This document shows positions 1-6,702 of a DNA stretch of 21,377 nucleotides, one piece after another. Made by a program: the position numbers and the translations under genes. How positions within the stretch are numbered: the first letter of the stretch is position 1; every line of letters starts with the position of its first letter. The notes beneath the pieces are model-generated. The model was given only the letters and a program-made list of their open reading frames with translations. It had not been told where the DNA came from and ran no database searches. This stretch comes from JBAZOB01 sp041648895 (GTDB taxonomy: Bacteria; Patescibacteriota; JAHJAL01): positions 1 to 21,377 of the forward strand of contig JBAZOB010000021.1 in the NCBI GenBank assembly GCA_041648895.1, given 5' to 3'.

Positions 1-44
1 CGCTCCGCTTCCGGTCGGGGATGACATAGGGATGGTTAATTAGC
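1..44. repeat. Partial copy of a dispersed palindromic repeat
   Basis: The window opens inside a repeat that recurs at about 6638-6683. Both copies share GCTCCGCTTCCGGTCGGGG, then ATGACAT, a short G-rich variable stretch, and ATGGTTAATTAGC. In both places it sits just downstream of a minus-strand stop codon (46 here, 6703 there). The left half lies outside the window. It probably forms a hairpin in the transcript end, as the complete copy can. Confidence 0.8.
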
Positions 45-45
45 G

Positions 46-570
46 CTACTCATTAATTATTAATTTTTTATATTTATACCTCTCCAATTCCTCTTCAATG
101 TCAGCGTATTTCTTCCCCGCCAACATGCCGCCGGCGGTAAATTCTACTTGCGTCACTTCGGCCAGGCAAAAATCCGGGTATATAAATTTATCCTTTTCGG
201 TTTGACTGGGAAATTCGAACTCAATTAGCACCAGGCCGGCCAAATCATCCAAAAAGACATCGACGTCAGCTATTTTGTCCTGATAGTGATAAGCAAAGCG
301 CCACTTATGTATTCTTTTGCCGGGGACTGCTGATAATTCGGCAAATTCGTCCGCCGACAGGGCAATATTAGTTTCCTGTTGAATTGACGAATCCGCCTCA
401 TCAATCGGTCGCTTTCTGATGATCTCGTATTTATCGCCATTTTTTCTAATCCGCAAATCACAATGCGCCTCCTTGCTCGGCAGATAAATATCTAAAATCT
501 CTTTTTTCTCAGACTTAATTAATTCCTCGGGAATATATTTAGCCAGGAATGTTAGTTCGTATTCGATCAT
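46..570 (-). CDS. CYTH-domain protein (triphosphate tunnel metalloenzyme family)
   Basis: The 174-residue product has the CYTH pattern: an N-terminal ExE signature (E3-Y-E5), basic strands with R40 and R42 (LRIRKNG) and K53/R54 (IRKRP), a glutamate at E66, and the acidic strands DVDVF (102-106) and LIEFEF (115-120). CYTH enzymes hydrolyse or cyclise triphosphate substrates inside an eight-stranded tunnel using a divalent metal. Family members include thiamine triphosphatase, inorganic triphosphatase and class IV adenylate cyclase. The substrate cannot be read from this sequence. The length is normal for a single CYTH domain without the CHAD partner. It starts 35 nt after the Nudix gene at 606-1121 and is probably co-transcribed with it. 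Both would act on phosphorylated small molecules in the cytoplasm. Confidence 0.82.
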   Translation of the reverse strand: MIEYELTFLAKYIPEELIKSEKKEILDIYLPSKEAHCDLRIRKNGDKYEIIRKRPIDEADSSIQQETNIALSADEFAELSAVPGKRIHKWRFAYHYQDKIADVDVFLDDLAGLVLIEFEFPSQTEKDKFIYPDFCLAEVTQVEFTAGGMLAGKKYADIEEELERYKYKKLIINE

Positions 571-605
571 AAAATCAGACTATATTTTCAAAATCTTGTA
601 ATTCA

Positions 606-1121
606 TCATTTGTAATTATCAAAATGTTCCCGAAAAAATATCTTCATTCCTTTTTTGAAAGGTGGGGTGTATCTTTGGGGATTTTCTTGCAGATCTTTTT
701 TTAAGGCTGATAATTTTATCCATTTGACCCGGCTGACCTCTTTTTTATCCGCTTTGATTTTTTTATCACTGTTGGCCAAATAAACTACGCACCAGGCATT
801 GTCCACTTTTTTATCTTCGTGAATATACTTAAATAAGCGGCAAAAAATTAAGTTCTTTAAACCAATTTCCTCTTTGGTTTCTCGCTCAATCGCCTCGAAA
901 TATGGTTCGTCCTCCACCATGCCGCTGACTGAGTATGAATATAAATTGGGATACCATCGTTTGCCCTTGGCCCGTTTTTGCAACAGCATTTCTCCCTGAG
1001 AATTAAGCAAAATCAAATGCACGGCGCGATGAATCAAATCCGATTGGTCAAAATCACCAATCTCTCGCAGTCCCACTACATTGTCCTCTTCATCCACCTG
1101 CATTACTAAATCATTAGTCAT
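606..1121 (-). CDS. Nudix hydrolase, IPP isomerase-like subgroup
   Basis: The 171-residue protein has the layout of the YfcD/IPP isomerase-like Nudix subgroup: an early strand reading VDEEDNVVG, HRAVHLILLN (31-40), LLQKRAKGK (46-54), then the Nudix box at residues 67-88 ending R80-E81-T-K-E84-E85-I-G87-L88. The metal-binding REx(2)EE core is intact. The loop between the box glycine (G67) and the first glutamate (E72) is one residue shorter than the usual G-x5-E. The substrate is unknown; related proteins handle diphosphates linked to another moiety. No Shine-Dalgarno is visible. The ATG is preceded by a perfect AT-only palindrome at 1121-1140. The CYTH gene follows after 35 nt. Confidence 0.85.
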   Translation of the reverse strand: MTNDLVMQVDEEDNVVGLREIGDFDQSDLIHRAVHLILLNSQGEMLLQKRAKGKRWYPNLYSYSVSGMVEDEPYFEAIERETKEEIGLKNLIFCRLFKYIHEDKKVDNAWCVVYLANSDKKIKADKKEVSRVKWIKLSALKKDLQENPQRYTPPFKKGMKIFFREHFDNYK

Positions 1122-1140
1122 ATTTTTTTATAAAAAAATA
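1121..1140. repeat. 20-bp AT-only perfect palindrome at a start codon
   Basis: TATTTTTTTATAAAAAAATA reads the same on both strands and touches the ATG of the minus-strand Nudix gene that ends at 606. On the coding strand it puts a run of seven A residues just before the start, where a Shine-Dalgarno would be expected. Whether it folds, acts as an A-rich translation enhancer or is chance in AT-rich DNA cannot be told from sequence. Confidence 0.5.
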
Positions 1141-1161
1141 ACTCTTGAAAAATAATTGTCA

Positions 1162-1252
1162 TCCTGGACGGGAAGCGAAGCGCTCACGATCCAGGACCCC
1201 CTTAGCAATTAAATATTATTAATATTCACTACCCCTAAGTACCAAGGGGGTC
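1162..1252. repeat. Nested inverted repeats between two Nudix genes
   Basis: Two inverted repeats lie in the 135-nt gap. TCCTGGA (1162-1168) pairs with TCCAGGA (1190-1196). GACCCCCTT (1195-1203) pairs with AAGGGGGTC (1244-1252), a 9-bp perfect stem with a 40-nt loop, starting about 5 nt past the stop of the gene at 1257-1733. The stretch resembles the small GTCATCC-type palindromic repeats seen elsewhere in the window. It may end transcription or protect the mRNA, but no U-tract follows, so I do not call it a terminator. Confidence 0.55.
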
Positions 1253-1256
1253 TATA

Positions 1257-1733
1257 TTACCACAACCAATCCCACCCCAGCTCGACGTACATTTCCCGGC
1301 TCGGTGGCGTCAATTTCAAATCTTTAAGATCTTCTTTTTTATGCCATTCCCAGGTTTCAAAGTATTCATTGGGAATAATCTCGCCGCCGGCATAATCACA
1401 AAAATATTCCAGAAAAATAAAACGTTGGTCCACCTTGTCACGATTGTGAGTAATGGCTTCCCGCGGTTGGTGCCGAAATTTGGGCACAATATTACGAATG
1501 TTATCCACGTCAATATTGGCCTGTTTTTTCACCTGCCGTTTTACTTCTTCCTGAAAATATTCATTGTTAAAATCTTGTTTCTTAAACAACTCCATCGCCT
1601 TTGGTTGATCCTCCACGCTCCCCCCCAATGTATGCCAAGCTCCCTCGTAAGGAGGATTATCCACCTTCTTTTTGCCCAACAAAAAATCATCCCCTTTTCT
1701 GACAATAGCGACTACATCGATAACTGTTTTCAT
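1257..1733 (-). CDS. Degenerate Nudix-fold protein lacking catalytic glutamates
   Basis: The 158-residue protein begins like a Nudix domain (VIDVVAIVRKGDDFLLGKKK, then GAWHTLGGSVED at 31-42). The equivalent of the catalytic helix is far off consensus: after an insertion of about 13 residues, R66-Q-V-K-K-Q-A-N-I74 stands where REUxEExGU is expected. The three metal-binding glutamates are replaced by Q67, K70 and Q71, and the glycine by N73. The rest, including the WEWHKKEDL strand (128-136), keeps the fold pattern, and the frame is open throughout. It is therefore probably a non-hydrolytic Nudix homologue, perhaps a nucleotide sensor or binding protein. A divergent active enzyme using other ligands is not excluded. 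It stands alone between two gaps, downstream of the deformylase cluster. Confidence 0.7.
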   Translation of the reverse strand: MKTVIDVVAIVRKGDDFLLGKKKVDNPPYEGAWHTLGGSVEDQPKAMELFKKQDFNNEYFQEEVKRQVKKQANIDVDNIRNIVPKFRHQPREAITHNRDKVDQRFIFLEYFCDYAGGEIIPNEYFETWEWHKKEDLKDLKLTPPSREMYVELGWDWLW

Positions 1734-1805
1734 TTTGGCATATGGCTAACAATAAAATATCTCTCTACTTCTATTTTAGTCCAATATTTAAGTTTTCACT
1801 ACCGC

Positions 1806-2255
1806 CTAACTAATTAATTTTGTTCTATCATTGTCGGCATAAGGCAACATCTTATGATAAGCGTCAAATAAAAAACGGCCAATGGGCAGGAGGAACTTAT
1901 ACATCGATTTAAAAGTTCTCGGATCTTTGGTCTGCCAGTGTTTTTGAACAACATTGGCGATATATTGGCAGTAATCATTATTTTCTCGAAAAAAATTAAT
2001 ATAGCATTTCTTCCAATGATGACAGTTACCATCTGATTCTTTCAAGAAAAACAGATAAAAATTATTGGCCTGTCTGATGAAATTGCTTATTTCAACATCA
2101 GATAATTTTATACTCTGGGGGGACAAGTGATATTTCATTGATTCCTCATTTTGATCAACCACCACCGTCTGGCCCAGCATAATTTCATTATCATCAATCA
2201 CCAGCTCTGGTAACAGCCTCTCCGAAGCGTCATATTTTACTAACTGTTCTAACAT
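1806..2255 (-). CDS. Hypothetical protein, 149 aa
   Basis: I do not recognise this protein. It is soluble and mixed in composition. Its N-terminal part (residues 1-50) looks strand-rich (LLPELVIDDNEIMLGQTVVVD). The rest is probably helical and rich in aromatic residues (NNFYLFFLK, CYINFF, FLLPIGRFLFDAYHKMLP). No signal peptide or clear membrane span is visible. It starts 6 nt after the stop of the peptide deformylase gene, so the two are almost certainly in one operon and may be translationally coupled. That spacing, and the absence of overlapping alternatives on the other strand, are the main reasons to treat it as real. Confidence 0.65.
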   Translation of the reverse strand: MLEQLVKYDASERLLPELVIDDNEIMLGQTVVVDQNEESMKYHLSPQSIKLSDVEISNFIRQANNFYLFFLKESDGNCHHWKKCYINFFRENNDYCQYIANVVQKHWQTKDPRTFKSMYKFLLPIGRFLFDAYHKMLPYADNDRTKLIS

Positions 2256-2261
2256 AAATAA

Positions 2262-2798
2262 TTATTTTATCCCCACGATCTGTTTTAAATAATGACTTTT
2301 ATCCATTATTCGTTTCGGTTCTGTCACTTTTTCCAAGAAATGGATCCCAAGTAAATGATCATATTCATGTAAAATCACCCGCGCCAATAAACCTTTCGCT
2401 TTCAATTCAAACTCTTGCCCCTTTTCATTCTGGGCTCTCACCCTCAAACTAGCTGGTCTGATCACCGGCGCAAATATATCGCTATGAGCCACACTGCCAC
2501 ATCCCTCCCATATCTCCGCCTCTTTTTTTGATTGCCAGACTATTCGCGGATTGATATAGACCCGTAGTTTATCACTATCCTCTCTCTTCCTGGTTTCCGT
2601 CTCATAAATCTCCGTCACGAATATTTTTATTCCCACCCCAATTTGAGGCGCCGCCAAGCCAATCAACTGATGAAAATGCAGTGATTCTTTTAAATCACGA
2701 ACAATCTTTTTTATCTTCGTCTCACCAATTTCTGTCACCACTCGTGCCGGCACCGATAAAACCGGATCGCCAATTTGTCGCAGTGTTTTGATTACCAT
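2262..2798 (-). CDS. def: Peptide deformylase
   Basis: It removes the N-formyl group from the initiator methionine of nascent proteins, using a metal held by one Cys and two His. All three family motifs are present in the 178-residue protein: GLAAPQ (47-52), EGCGS (98-102, the metal Cys C100, with Gly where Leu is usual) and HEYDH (144-148, both metal His and the catalytic Glu). Length is normal. A Shine-Dalgarno-like GTAGGA lies 6 nt before the ATG. It follows a small membrane protein gene by 8 nt and precedes an unknown gene by 6 nt. The EGCGS variant departs from the EGCLS consensus but leaves all catalytic residues in place. Confidence 0.95.
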   Translation of the reverse strand: MVIKTLRQIGDPVLSVPARVVTEIGETKIKKIVRDLKESLHFHQLIGLAAPQIGVGIKIFVTEIYETETRKREDSDKLRVYINPRIVWQSKKEAEIWEGCGSVAHSDIFAPVIRPASLRVRAQNEKGQEFELKAKGLLARVILHEYDHLLGIHFLEKVTEPKRIMDKSHYLKQIVGIK

Positions 2799-2806
2799 AA
2801 TTTTTC

Positions 2807-3094
2807 CTACTCTTCCTTCGTAAACAAGGCCTTTAGATTATGAGTGGCGCTGGTCCAGTCGCCGCCAATGGCAATAAGTAAAACGACAATCTGCCACCAG
2901 TTCCAGCCCCCGCCAAACCAATTGTACACCGCCAAATACCAAAGCAGCGTGTAGGGGGCAAACAAAAAACCCAATACTTGCCAGAGCATAGAGGGTACCG
3001 GATTCAAAAACCACCGGTAAAAAATATACAATACCACCAAAATTGTCCGCGGAATGACAAAGAAAATTCCCATAAAACTAAGCAAACTGGTCAT
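2807..3094 (-). CDS. Small multi-pass membrane protein, 95 aa
   Basis: I do not recognise the family. The protein is very hydrophobic, with about three membrane segments: residues 4-26 (MGIFFVIPRTILVVLYIF), 34-57 (VPSMLWQVLGFLFAPYTLLWYL region) and 66-80 (WWQIVVLLIAIGG). It is rich in tryptophan (seven Trp) and ends in a short acidic/basic tail, LFTKEE. It is the first gene of the tight cluster leading into peptide deformylase (8-nt gap). The context gives no function; it may simply share a promoter. The hydrophobic pattern and good spacing support a real gene. Confidence 0.7.
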   Translation of the reverse strand: MTSLLSFMGIFFVIPRTILVVLYIFYRWFLNPVPSMLWQVLGFLFAPYTLLWYLAVYNWFGGGWNWWQIVVLLIAIGGDWTSATHNLKALFTKEE

Positions 3095-3148
3095 CTTTGT
3101 TTTGATTATTAATTAATTGCTTTTATTATAATTAAAATTGAAACAAAT

Positions 3149-3195
3149 AAAAAATTACGAATTAATTCACGCCACTCAATAATTCGTAATTTTTT
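3149..3195 (-). terminator. Strong intrinsic terminator after the DUF523 gene
   Basis: A 16-bp perfect stem (3149-3164 with 3180-3195) encloses a 15-nt loop. On the minus strand its base overlaps the TAA stop of the DUF523 gene (3194-3196), and its far arm runs into a T-rich tail (TTTTTTATTTGTTT). The stem is built from the AATTACGAATTA word that also appears at 4771-4783 and inside the HTH gene near 8340, so the terminator appears to be made from a dispersed mini-repeat. Confidence 0.8.
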
Positions 3196-3643
3196 AATAT
3201 TCTTCACTGCTTGTCACGATAATTTCCTTCTTTCTCAACAACGCCGTACACACGCCATCGCCAGCCACCAGTTTGCCAGAAAAAGTGCCGTCGTAAGTGA
3301 CGCCTACTCCACAAGATGGACTTTTGGCTTTGCCAATAAATTCGTCTATACCCAATTCTTGAGCTAGTCGCCAAACTTCCTCCGCCCCCCGGACAAATCT
3401 TTCACTTTCATCTTCGCCAAATTTATTAATAACTTTATTTTTCCCCTCCAATACCCCCAATCCGTCACCATTGATGACTTCTGCCGCCGGCCGCGGCGTA
3501 CCAAACCCACCCAATTGTTCCGGGCATACTCCCACCACCTCGCCTCGCTTGGCTATCGCCACCAATTTATCATGACGTTTATTTTGTCCATTCCACATGC
3601 AATTTACGCCCAATAAGCATAAACTACATAATTTTTTCTTCAT
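3194..3643 (-). CDS. DUF523 family protein
   Basis: The 149-residue protein matches the DUF523 family along its whole length: an N-terminal CLLGVNC (9-15), VCPEQLGG (39-46), TPRP (49-52), KSPSCG (107-112) and YDGTFSG (117-123), ending in a conserved GDGVCTALL segment. The conserved cysteines (C9, C15, C40, C111) suggest metal or cluster binding or thiol chemistry. No reaction is firmly established for this family to my knowledge. Its start lies inside the end of the upstream methyltransferase gene (20-nt overlap), which points to translational coupling. The stop codon is built into a strong terminator, so it is the last gene of its operon. Confidence 0.88.
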   Translation of the reverse strand: MKKKLCSLCLLGVNCMWNGQNKRHDKLVAIAKRGEVVGVCPEQLGGFGTPRPAAEVINGDGLGVLEGKNKVINKFGEDESERFVRGAEEVWRLAQELGIDEFIGKAKSPSCGVGVTYDGTFSGKLVAGDGVCTALLRKKEIIVTSSEEY

Positions 3644-4358
3644 CTTGAGTCCTCTTTTTTAGCACTGCCGTCCAGGCATGATGAATCAACCCTTGGTGTT
3701 TCCAGTTTATTTCCTGCCATGGCTCCTCTTCCATAAACTTGGCCGGTGAATACAATTTTTTCAAATCATTCACCCCCCGCGTCACCATATTTTTTTTTGA
3801 CCTTTCTTTCTTGGAATAATGTAAAACTGACACCATGCCCCCTGGATTTAAAATTCGATGAATCTGGTGGGTAAATTCTTGGCCGATTTCATCATCCATT
3901 CCATGTGAGGTGCCGCAGTCCACCACCGCCATAATGGAGTTCTTCTCCACGTACTGCAAAAACTCAGTGATATCATTCTGCACAATTTCTATTTCTTCAT
4001 TGAGAATATGCTCCCAGATCTGTTTTTTTAAATCTATTACTGCCAAACCATCGTTTTCCACCGCCATAATCTTAAATTTCTTATTCCGGATATCGGCAAA
4101 TTTAGTCGCGATATAGATGGTATTTTTACTGTAACCAGCTTGGGTATCAATTATGGTGCCAATATTCTGGTTGCTTTTTTCAATAAGTTTTACCAGCTTA
4201 ATCACTTCACTGGTCGGCTGATCTGACAGCCAGTCTATCATGTCTATCGACTCAGGATCATTATTTATTTCAAGACGATACTCTTTACCCTCGATCAGCT
4301 CTTCCGTCTTTTGGTTCTTGTTTTTACCGAACAAAAATTCGTTTAATCTGCCAAACAT
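3624..4358 (-). CDS. Class I SAM-dependent methyltransferase, target unknown
   Basis: The 244-residue protein shows a Rossmann methyltransferase layout. A motif I-like IIDTQAGY (69-76) keeps D71 and G75 but lacks the usual GxGxG. It is followed by an acidic residue after strand 2 (VEND, 100-103), QNDI (127-130), VVDCGTSHG (145-153) as motif IV, and a late LNPGGMVSVLH (170-180) typical of methyltransferases. The N-terminal 60 residues are an extra helical, acidic region (FGKNKNQKTEELIEGKEYRL). The target is unknown: nothing identifies an RNA, DNA, protein or small-molecule substrate. It overlaps the DUF523 gene by 20 nt in a different frame and is the first gene of that operon. It lies 64 nt downstream (in transcription order) of a terminator closing the previous operon. 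Confidence 0.75.
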   Translation of the reverse strand: MFGRLNEFLFGKNKNQKTEELIEGKEYRLEINNDPESIDMIDWLSDQPTSEVIKLVKLIEKSNQNIGTIIDTQAGYSKNTIYIATKFADIRNKKFKIMAVENDGLAVIDLKKQIWEHILNEEIEIVQNDITEFLQYVEKNSIMAVVDCGTSHGMDDEIGQEFTHQIHRILNPGGMVSVLHYSKKERSKKNMVTRGVNDLKKLYSPAKFMEEEPWQEINWKHQGLIHHAWTAVLKKRTQDEEKIM

Positions 4359-4421
4359 AGATCAAAAAATAATAGAAATAAAGCTCAGACATTACTATCC
4401 AACAATATCATCTTAAACAAA

Positions 4422-4445
4422 AAAACACTTAATAATAAGTGTTTT
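4422..4445 (-). terminator. Intrinsic terminator after the RadC operon
   Basis: A 10-bp perfect stem (AAAACACTTA, 4422-4431, with TAAGTGTTTT, 4436-4445) carries a 4-nt loop. On the minus strand the far arm continues into a run of T (TTTTTTTGTTT). It lies 35 nt past the stop of the 97-residue gene at 4480-4773 and separates it from the methyltransferase gene. Confidence 0.85.
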
Positions 4446-4479
4446 CCAATAAAAAGTCGCCACCATGCATTACTAATTT

Positions 4480-4773
4480 CTAATTCGTCTGGCTTTTTTT
4501 GACCAACTTGTAATTCTTCTGCAAATGGACCAAATCATCTCGGATCTTTTTTAGGGCCTTTTTTAGACCATCAATATTACCCGTCTGCAAATACAAATCG
4601 ATAATAGTGGCCGTTGTTCCCAAGTAATCATTGTTCTCAACGTGAAATTGAGTCGATTTACTAATACTTGATTTACCCGATTGCTTATCGCGAGCCACCA
4701 ATAAATCTAGTCCCATCTCCATCCCGTCAAAACACGCCCCGGAATCATATTTGTTGGATAATAAATACTTCAT
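4480..4773 (-). CDS. Hypothetical protein, 97 aa
   Basis: I do not recognise it. The first half is polar with a conserved-looking stretch KYDSGACFDGMEMGLDLL (8-25). The second half, from residue 45, looks like two amphipathic helices (YLGTTATIIDLYLQTGN, then IDGLKKALKKIRDDLVHL) ending in a lysine-rich tail. This is compatible with a small helical bundle or a TPR-like helix pair. There is no signal peptide. It begins 22 nt after the RadC stop and is followed by a clear terminator, so it is probably the distal gene of a two-gene operon with radC. Confidence 0.65.
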   Translation of the reverse strand: MKYLLSNKYDSGACFDGMEMGLDLLVARDKQSGKSSISKSTQFHVENNDYLGTTATIIDLYLQTGNIDGLKKALKKIRDDLVHLQKNYKLVKKSQTN

Positions 4774-4795
4774 TATTAGAATTACGAATTATTAT

Positions 4796-5545
4796 TTAAT
4801 TTTCTACCCGGCCAAAACGATTGCCGGCAATAATTAGATGATCCAATAAATCAATACCCAATATCTGCCCCGCCGCTTTTAATTGAGTGGTAATCTCCAG
4901 ATCTGATTTACTCGATTTAACACTACCCGAAGGATGATTGTGAGCGATAATGACGGCCGCCGCCGCGTATTCAATCGCCGGTCGGAAAACCTCCCGCGGG
5001 TGAATAATGTTGGCCGTCAAACTACCGACTGAAATCACTTCATCATGGATTAATTGATAGCGACTGTTCAGATATAACCCCCGCAATTGTTCTTTGGGTA
5101 GCTGTCGCATATCTTTAAGATAATTAAAAGCCTGCTTGGCGGTACGAATTACTACTTTCCCTCGTTGATTATCCTTAAAATAACGATGCCCCAGTTCAAA
5201 ACAAGCCACAATTTGACAGGCCTTGTACAGGGGTATATTTAATTCATTAGCCAGACTGCGCGGATTCTTATTGTGCATGATGGTTCGGTCGCCATATTCT
5301 TTTAATATTCGATCGGACATTTGCAGCACGTCCTCTTTTTTGGTCCCCACATTCAGCACCACGGCCAACAACTCGGCGCTCGACAAAGCCGTGGGCCCAT
5401 ATTCCAATAATTTTTCCCGCGGCTTATCTTTGTCATCCAGATCCCGAATCATTAATACATATTCTTTGTCACCAGCATCGATAATAAAATTCTGATCAAG
5501 CATAAAATATTTATCTTTCGGCGGTATTTTCATATTTTTCCCCAT
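4796..5545 (-). CDS. radC: RadC/JAB-domain protein (UPF0758)
   Basis: The 249-residue protein has an N-terminal helix-hairpin-helix-like region (KPREKLLEYG at 41-50, LSSAELLAVVL at 54-64) and a C-terminal JAB/MPN domain with the JAMM zinc signature: HNHPSG (202-207), then D215, with an upstream Glu near 152. RadC was once linked to recombinational repair, but its biochemical role is unsettled; the JAMM motif suggests a metallohydrolase. The N-terminus is about 30 residues longer than usual. Family members normally begin close to M32 (MIRDLDDKDKPREKLL). Within the first codons, M5 has GGGG placed 6 nt upstream and could be the true start. Minus-strand TATAAT is present upstream near 5574-5579. 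Confidence 0.88.
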   Translation of the reverse strand: MGKNMKIPPKDKYFMLDQNFIIDAGDKEYVLMIRDLDDKDKPREKLLEYGPTALSSAELLAVVLNVGTKKEDVLQMSDRILKEYGDRTIMHNKNPRSLANELNIPLYKACQIVACFELGHRYFKDNQRGKVVIRTAKQAFNYLKDMRQLPKEQLRGLYLNSRYQLIHDEVISVGSLTANIIHPREVFRPAIEYAAAAVIIAHNHPSGSVKSSKSDLEITTQLKAAGQILGIDLLDHLIIAGNRFGRVEN

Positions 5546-5629
5546 AAAAAATAATTAATTTTTAGCATATGCCCATTATAAAACATCGGACATTAAGTAA
5601 AAATTAATTAATTATTTATTTTGGATTAA

Positions 5630-5995
5630 TTATTTCCCAATAAACTTCATCGACAAAGAATTAACACAATGCCGGACATTTTTTGGGGTTAAATTCTCGT
5701 CAGTAAATACGTGTCCCAGGTGCGCTCCGCAATTATTACACACTATTTCCGTGCGCGCGCCATCCGCGTCGGGTACGTGTTTGACCGCTCCGGCAATCTC
5801 ATCATCGAAAGCCGGCCAACCGCATCCGGAATGAAATTTATCCTTGGAGCGATACAGGGGGGCATTGCAACGGCGACAAACATATGTCCCCGGCTCGAAA
5901 TGATCATTGTATTCACCCGTAAAAGCCGGCTCAGTACCTTTATTGACAATTACCTCCTCTTCCGCCGGCGTCAATTGGTTATATTTTTTATTCAT
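5630..5995 (-). CDS. msrB: Peptide methionine-R-sulfoxide reductase
   Basis: It reduces the R epimer of methionine sulfoxide in proteins. The 121-residue MsrB domain is complete. TEPAFTGEYN (21-30) is followed by zinc-binding CxxC pairs C40/C43 and C86/C89, SGCGWPAF (56-63) with the possible resolving Cys C58, GAHLGHVF (90-97), and the catalytic Cys C110 in RHCVNS (usual form RYCINS). There is no signal peptide, so it is cytoplasmic. It is not fused to MsrA, and no msrA is seen in the window. It starts 25 nt after the ogt stop, so the two genes probably form an operon for protein and DNA repair. Confidence 0.95.
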   Translation of the reverse strand: MNKKYNQLTPAEEEVIVNKGTEPAFTGEYNDHFEPGTYVCRRCNAPLYRSKDKFHSGCGWPAFDDEIAGAVKHVPDADGARTEIVCNNCGAHLGHVFTDENLTPKNVRHCVNSLSMKFIGK

Positions 5996-6020
5996 CGTCC
6001 AAACTTTATTAATCTAAACA

Positions 6021-6482
6021 TCAAATATTTTCCTGATCCAGTAACCATTCTTTGATACTAACTCCACCTGCATATCCTCCCAAAGTGCCATCCGCGGCAA
6101 TTACTCGATGACAGGGAATGACAATCGGTATTGGATTGGCCGAGCAAGCAGCGGCCACCGCTCGGGCTTTCTTTCGGTCACCCAGTTGGGCCGCCAAATC
6201 TCCATAACTGATCGTTTGACCATAGGGAATCTTGGTCAAAGCCCGCCACACTTTCTTTTGCCAGGCCGTGCCTGTCTTAAAACTAATTGGCAAATCAAAT
6301 TCCGTCCGCCGGCCTTTAAAATATTCTTCCAACTGCTGGCTAAAAATATTATCCGTTTTATTGACTTGTCGATTTTGCCAATATTCTCGCTTGAATTGAA
6401 TCCCCACCAGCTTATTATTTTCCGCCAGTATCTTTAAACTCACCGTGGGCAAATTGTAATAATAAATATTCATAAATAACAT
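6021..6482 (-). CDS. ogt: Methylated-DNA--protein-cysteine methyltransferase
   Basis: This suicide enzyme transfers the alkyl group from O6-alkylguanine (and O4-alkylthymine) in DNA to its own cysteine. The 153-residue protein has the PCHRV active-site motif (123-127, acceptor C124) and the upstream helix-turn-helix with IPYGQTISYGDLAAQLG (85-101), the RAVAAACSANP arginine-finger segment (107-117) and GGYAGG (135-140). The N-terminal ribonuclease-like domain is short but present. The start may be M1 (AGGA only 3 nt upstream) or M4 (AGGA 12 nt upstream). It is followed by msrB after 25 nt. Confidence 0.95.
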   Translation of the reverse strand: MLFMNIYYYNLPTVSLKILAENNKLVGIQFKREYWQNRQVNKTDNIFSQQLEEYFKGRRTEFDLPISFKTGTAWQKKVWRALTKIPYGQTISYGDLAAQLGDRKKARAVAAACSANPIPIVIPCHRVIAADGTLGGYAGGVSIKEWLLDQENI

Positions 6483-6540
6483 TGTTCCTAAAGATAAATA
6501 ACGAATTACAAGATAAATTAACGAGTTGTTCTAATTAGTC

Positions 6541-6683
6541 ATTCCCCTGTCATCCCCGCCTTGAGCGGGGATCTTATCATTAAGTTTAGTTAAACGTCTT
6601 ATTGATGAGATCCCCGATAACCGGAGCGCTCCGCTATGCTCCGCTTCCGGTCGGGGATGACATGAGGGAGATGGTTAATTAGC
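6541..6683. repeat. Complete palindromic repeat with two hairpins, in a 220-nt gap
   Basis: The gap between ogt and the RskA-like gene holds this element and no credible gene. Hairpin one is ATCCCCGC (6552-6559) with GCGGGGAT (6565-6572) and a 5-nt loop. Hairpin two pairs ATCCCCGA (6610-6617) with TCGGGGAT (6651-6658), enclosing CCGGAGCG and CGCTTCCGG that also nearly pair. The outer edges GTCATCCCCG and CGGGGATGAC are inverted copies, so the whole element is a large palindrome. Its right part matches window positions 2-44, including the flank ATGGTTAATTAGC. It resembles a REP/MITE-like element that sits at 3' ends of genes. Confidence 0.8.
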
Positions 6684-6702
6684 ATAAATCATAAATTAAT
6701 AA

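Noticed and set aside
1341..1817. 158-codon plus-strand reading opposite the degenerate Nudix gene
   Set aside because: It is antisense to a gene with a recognisable fold and has no start signal or domain pattern.
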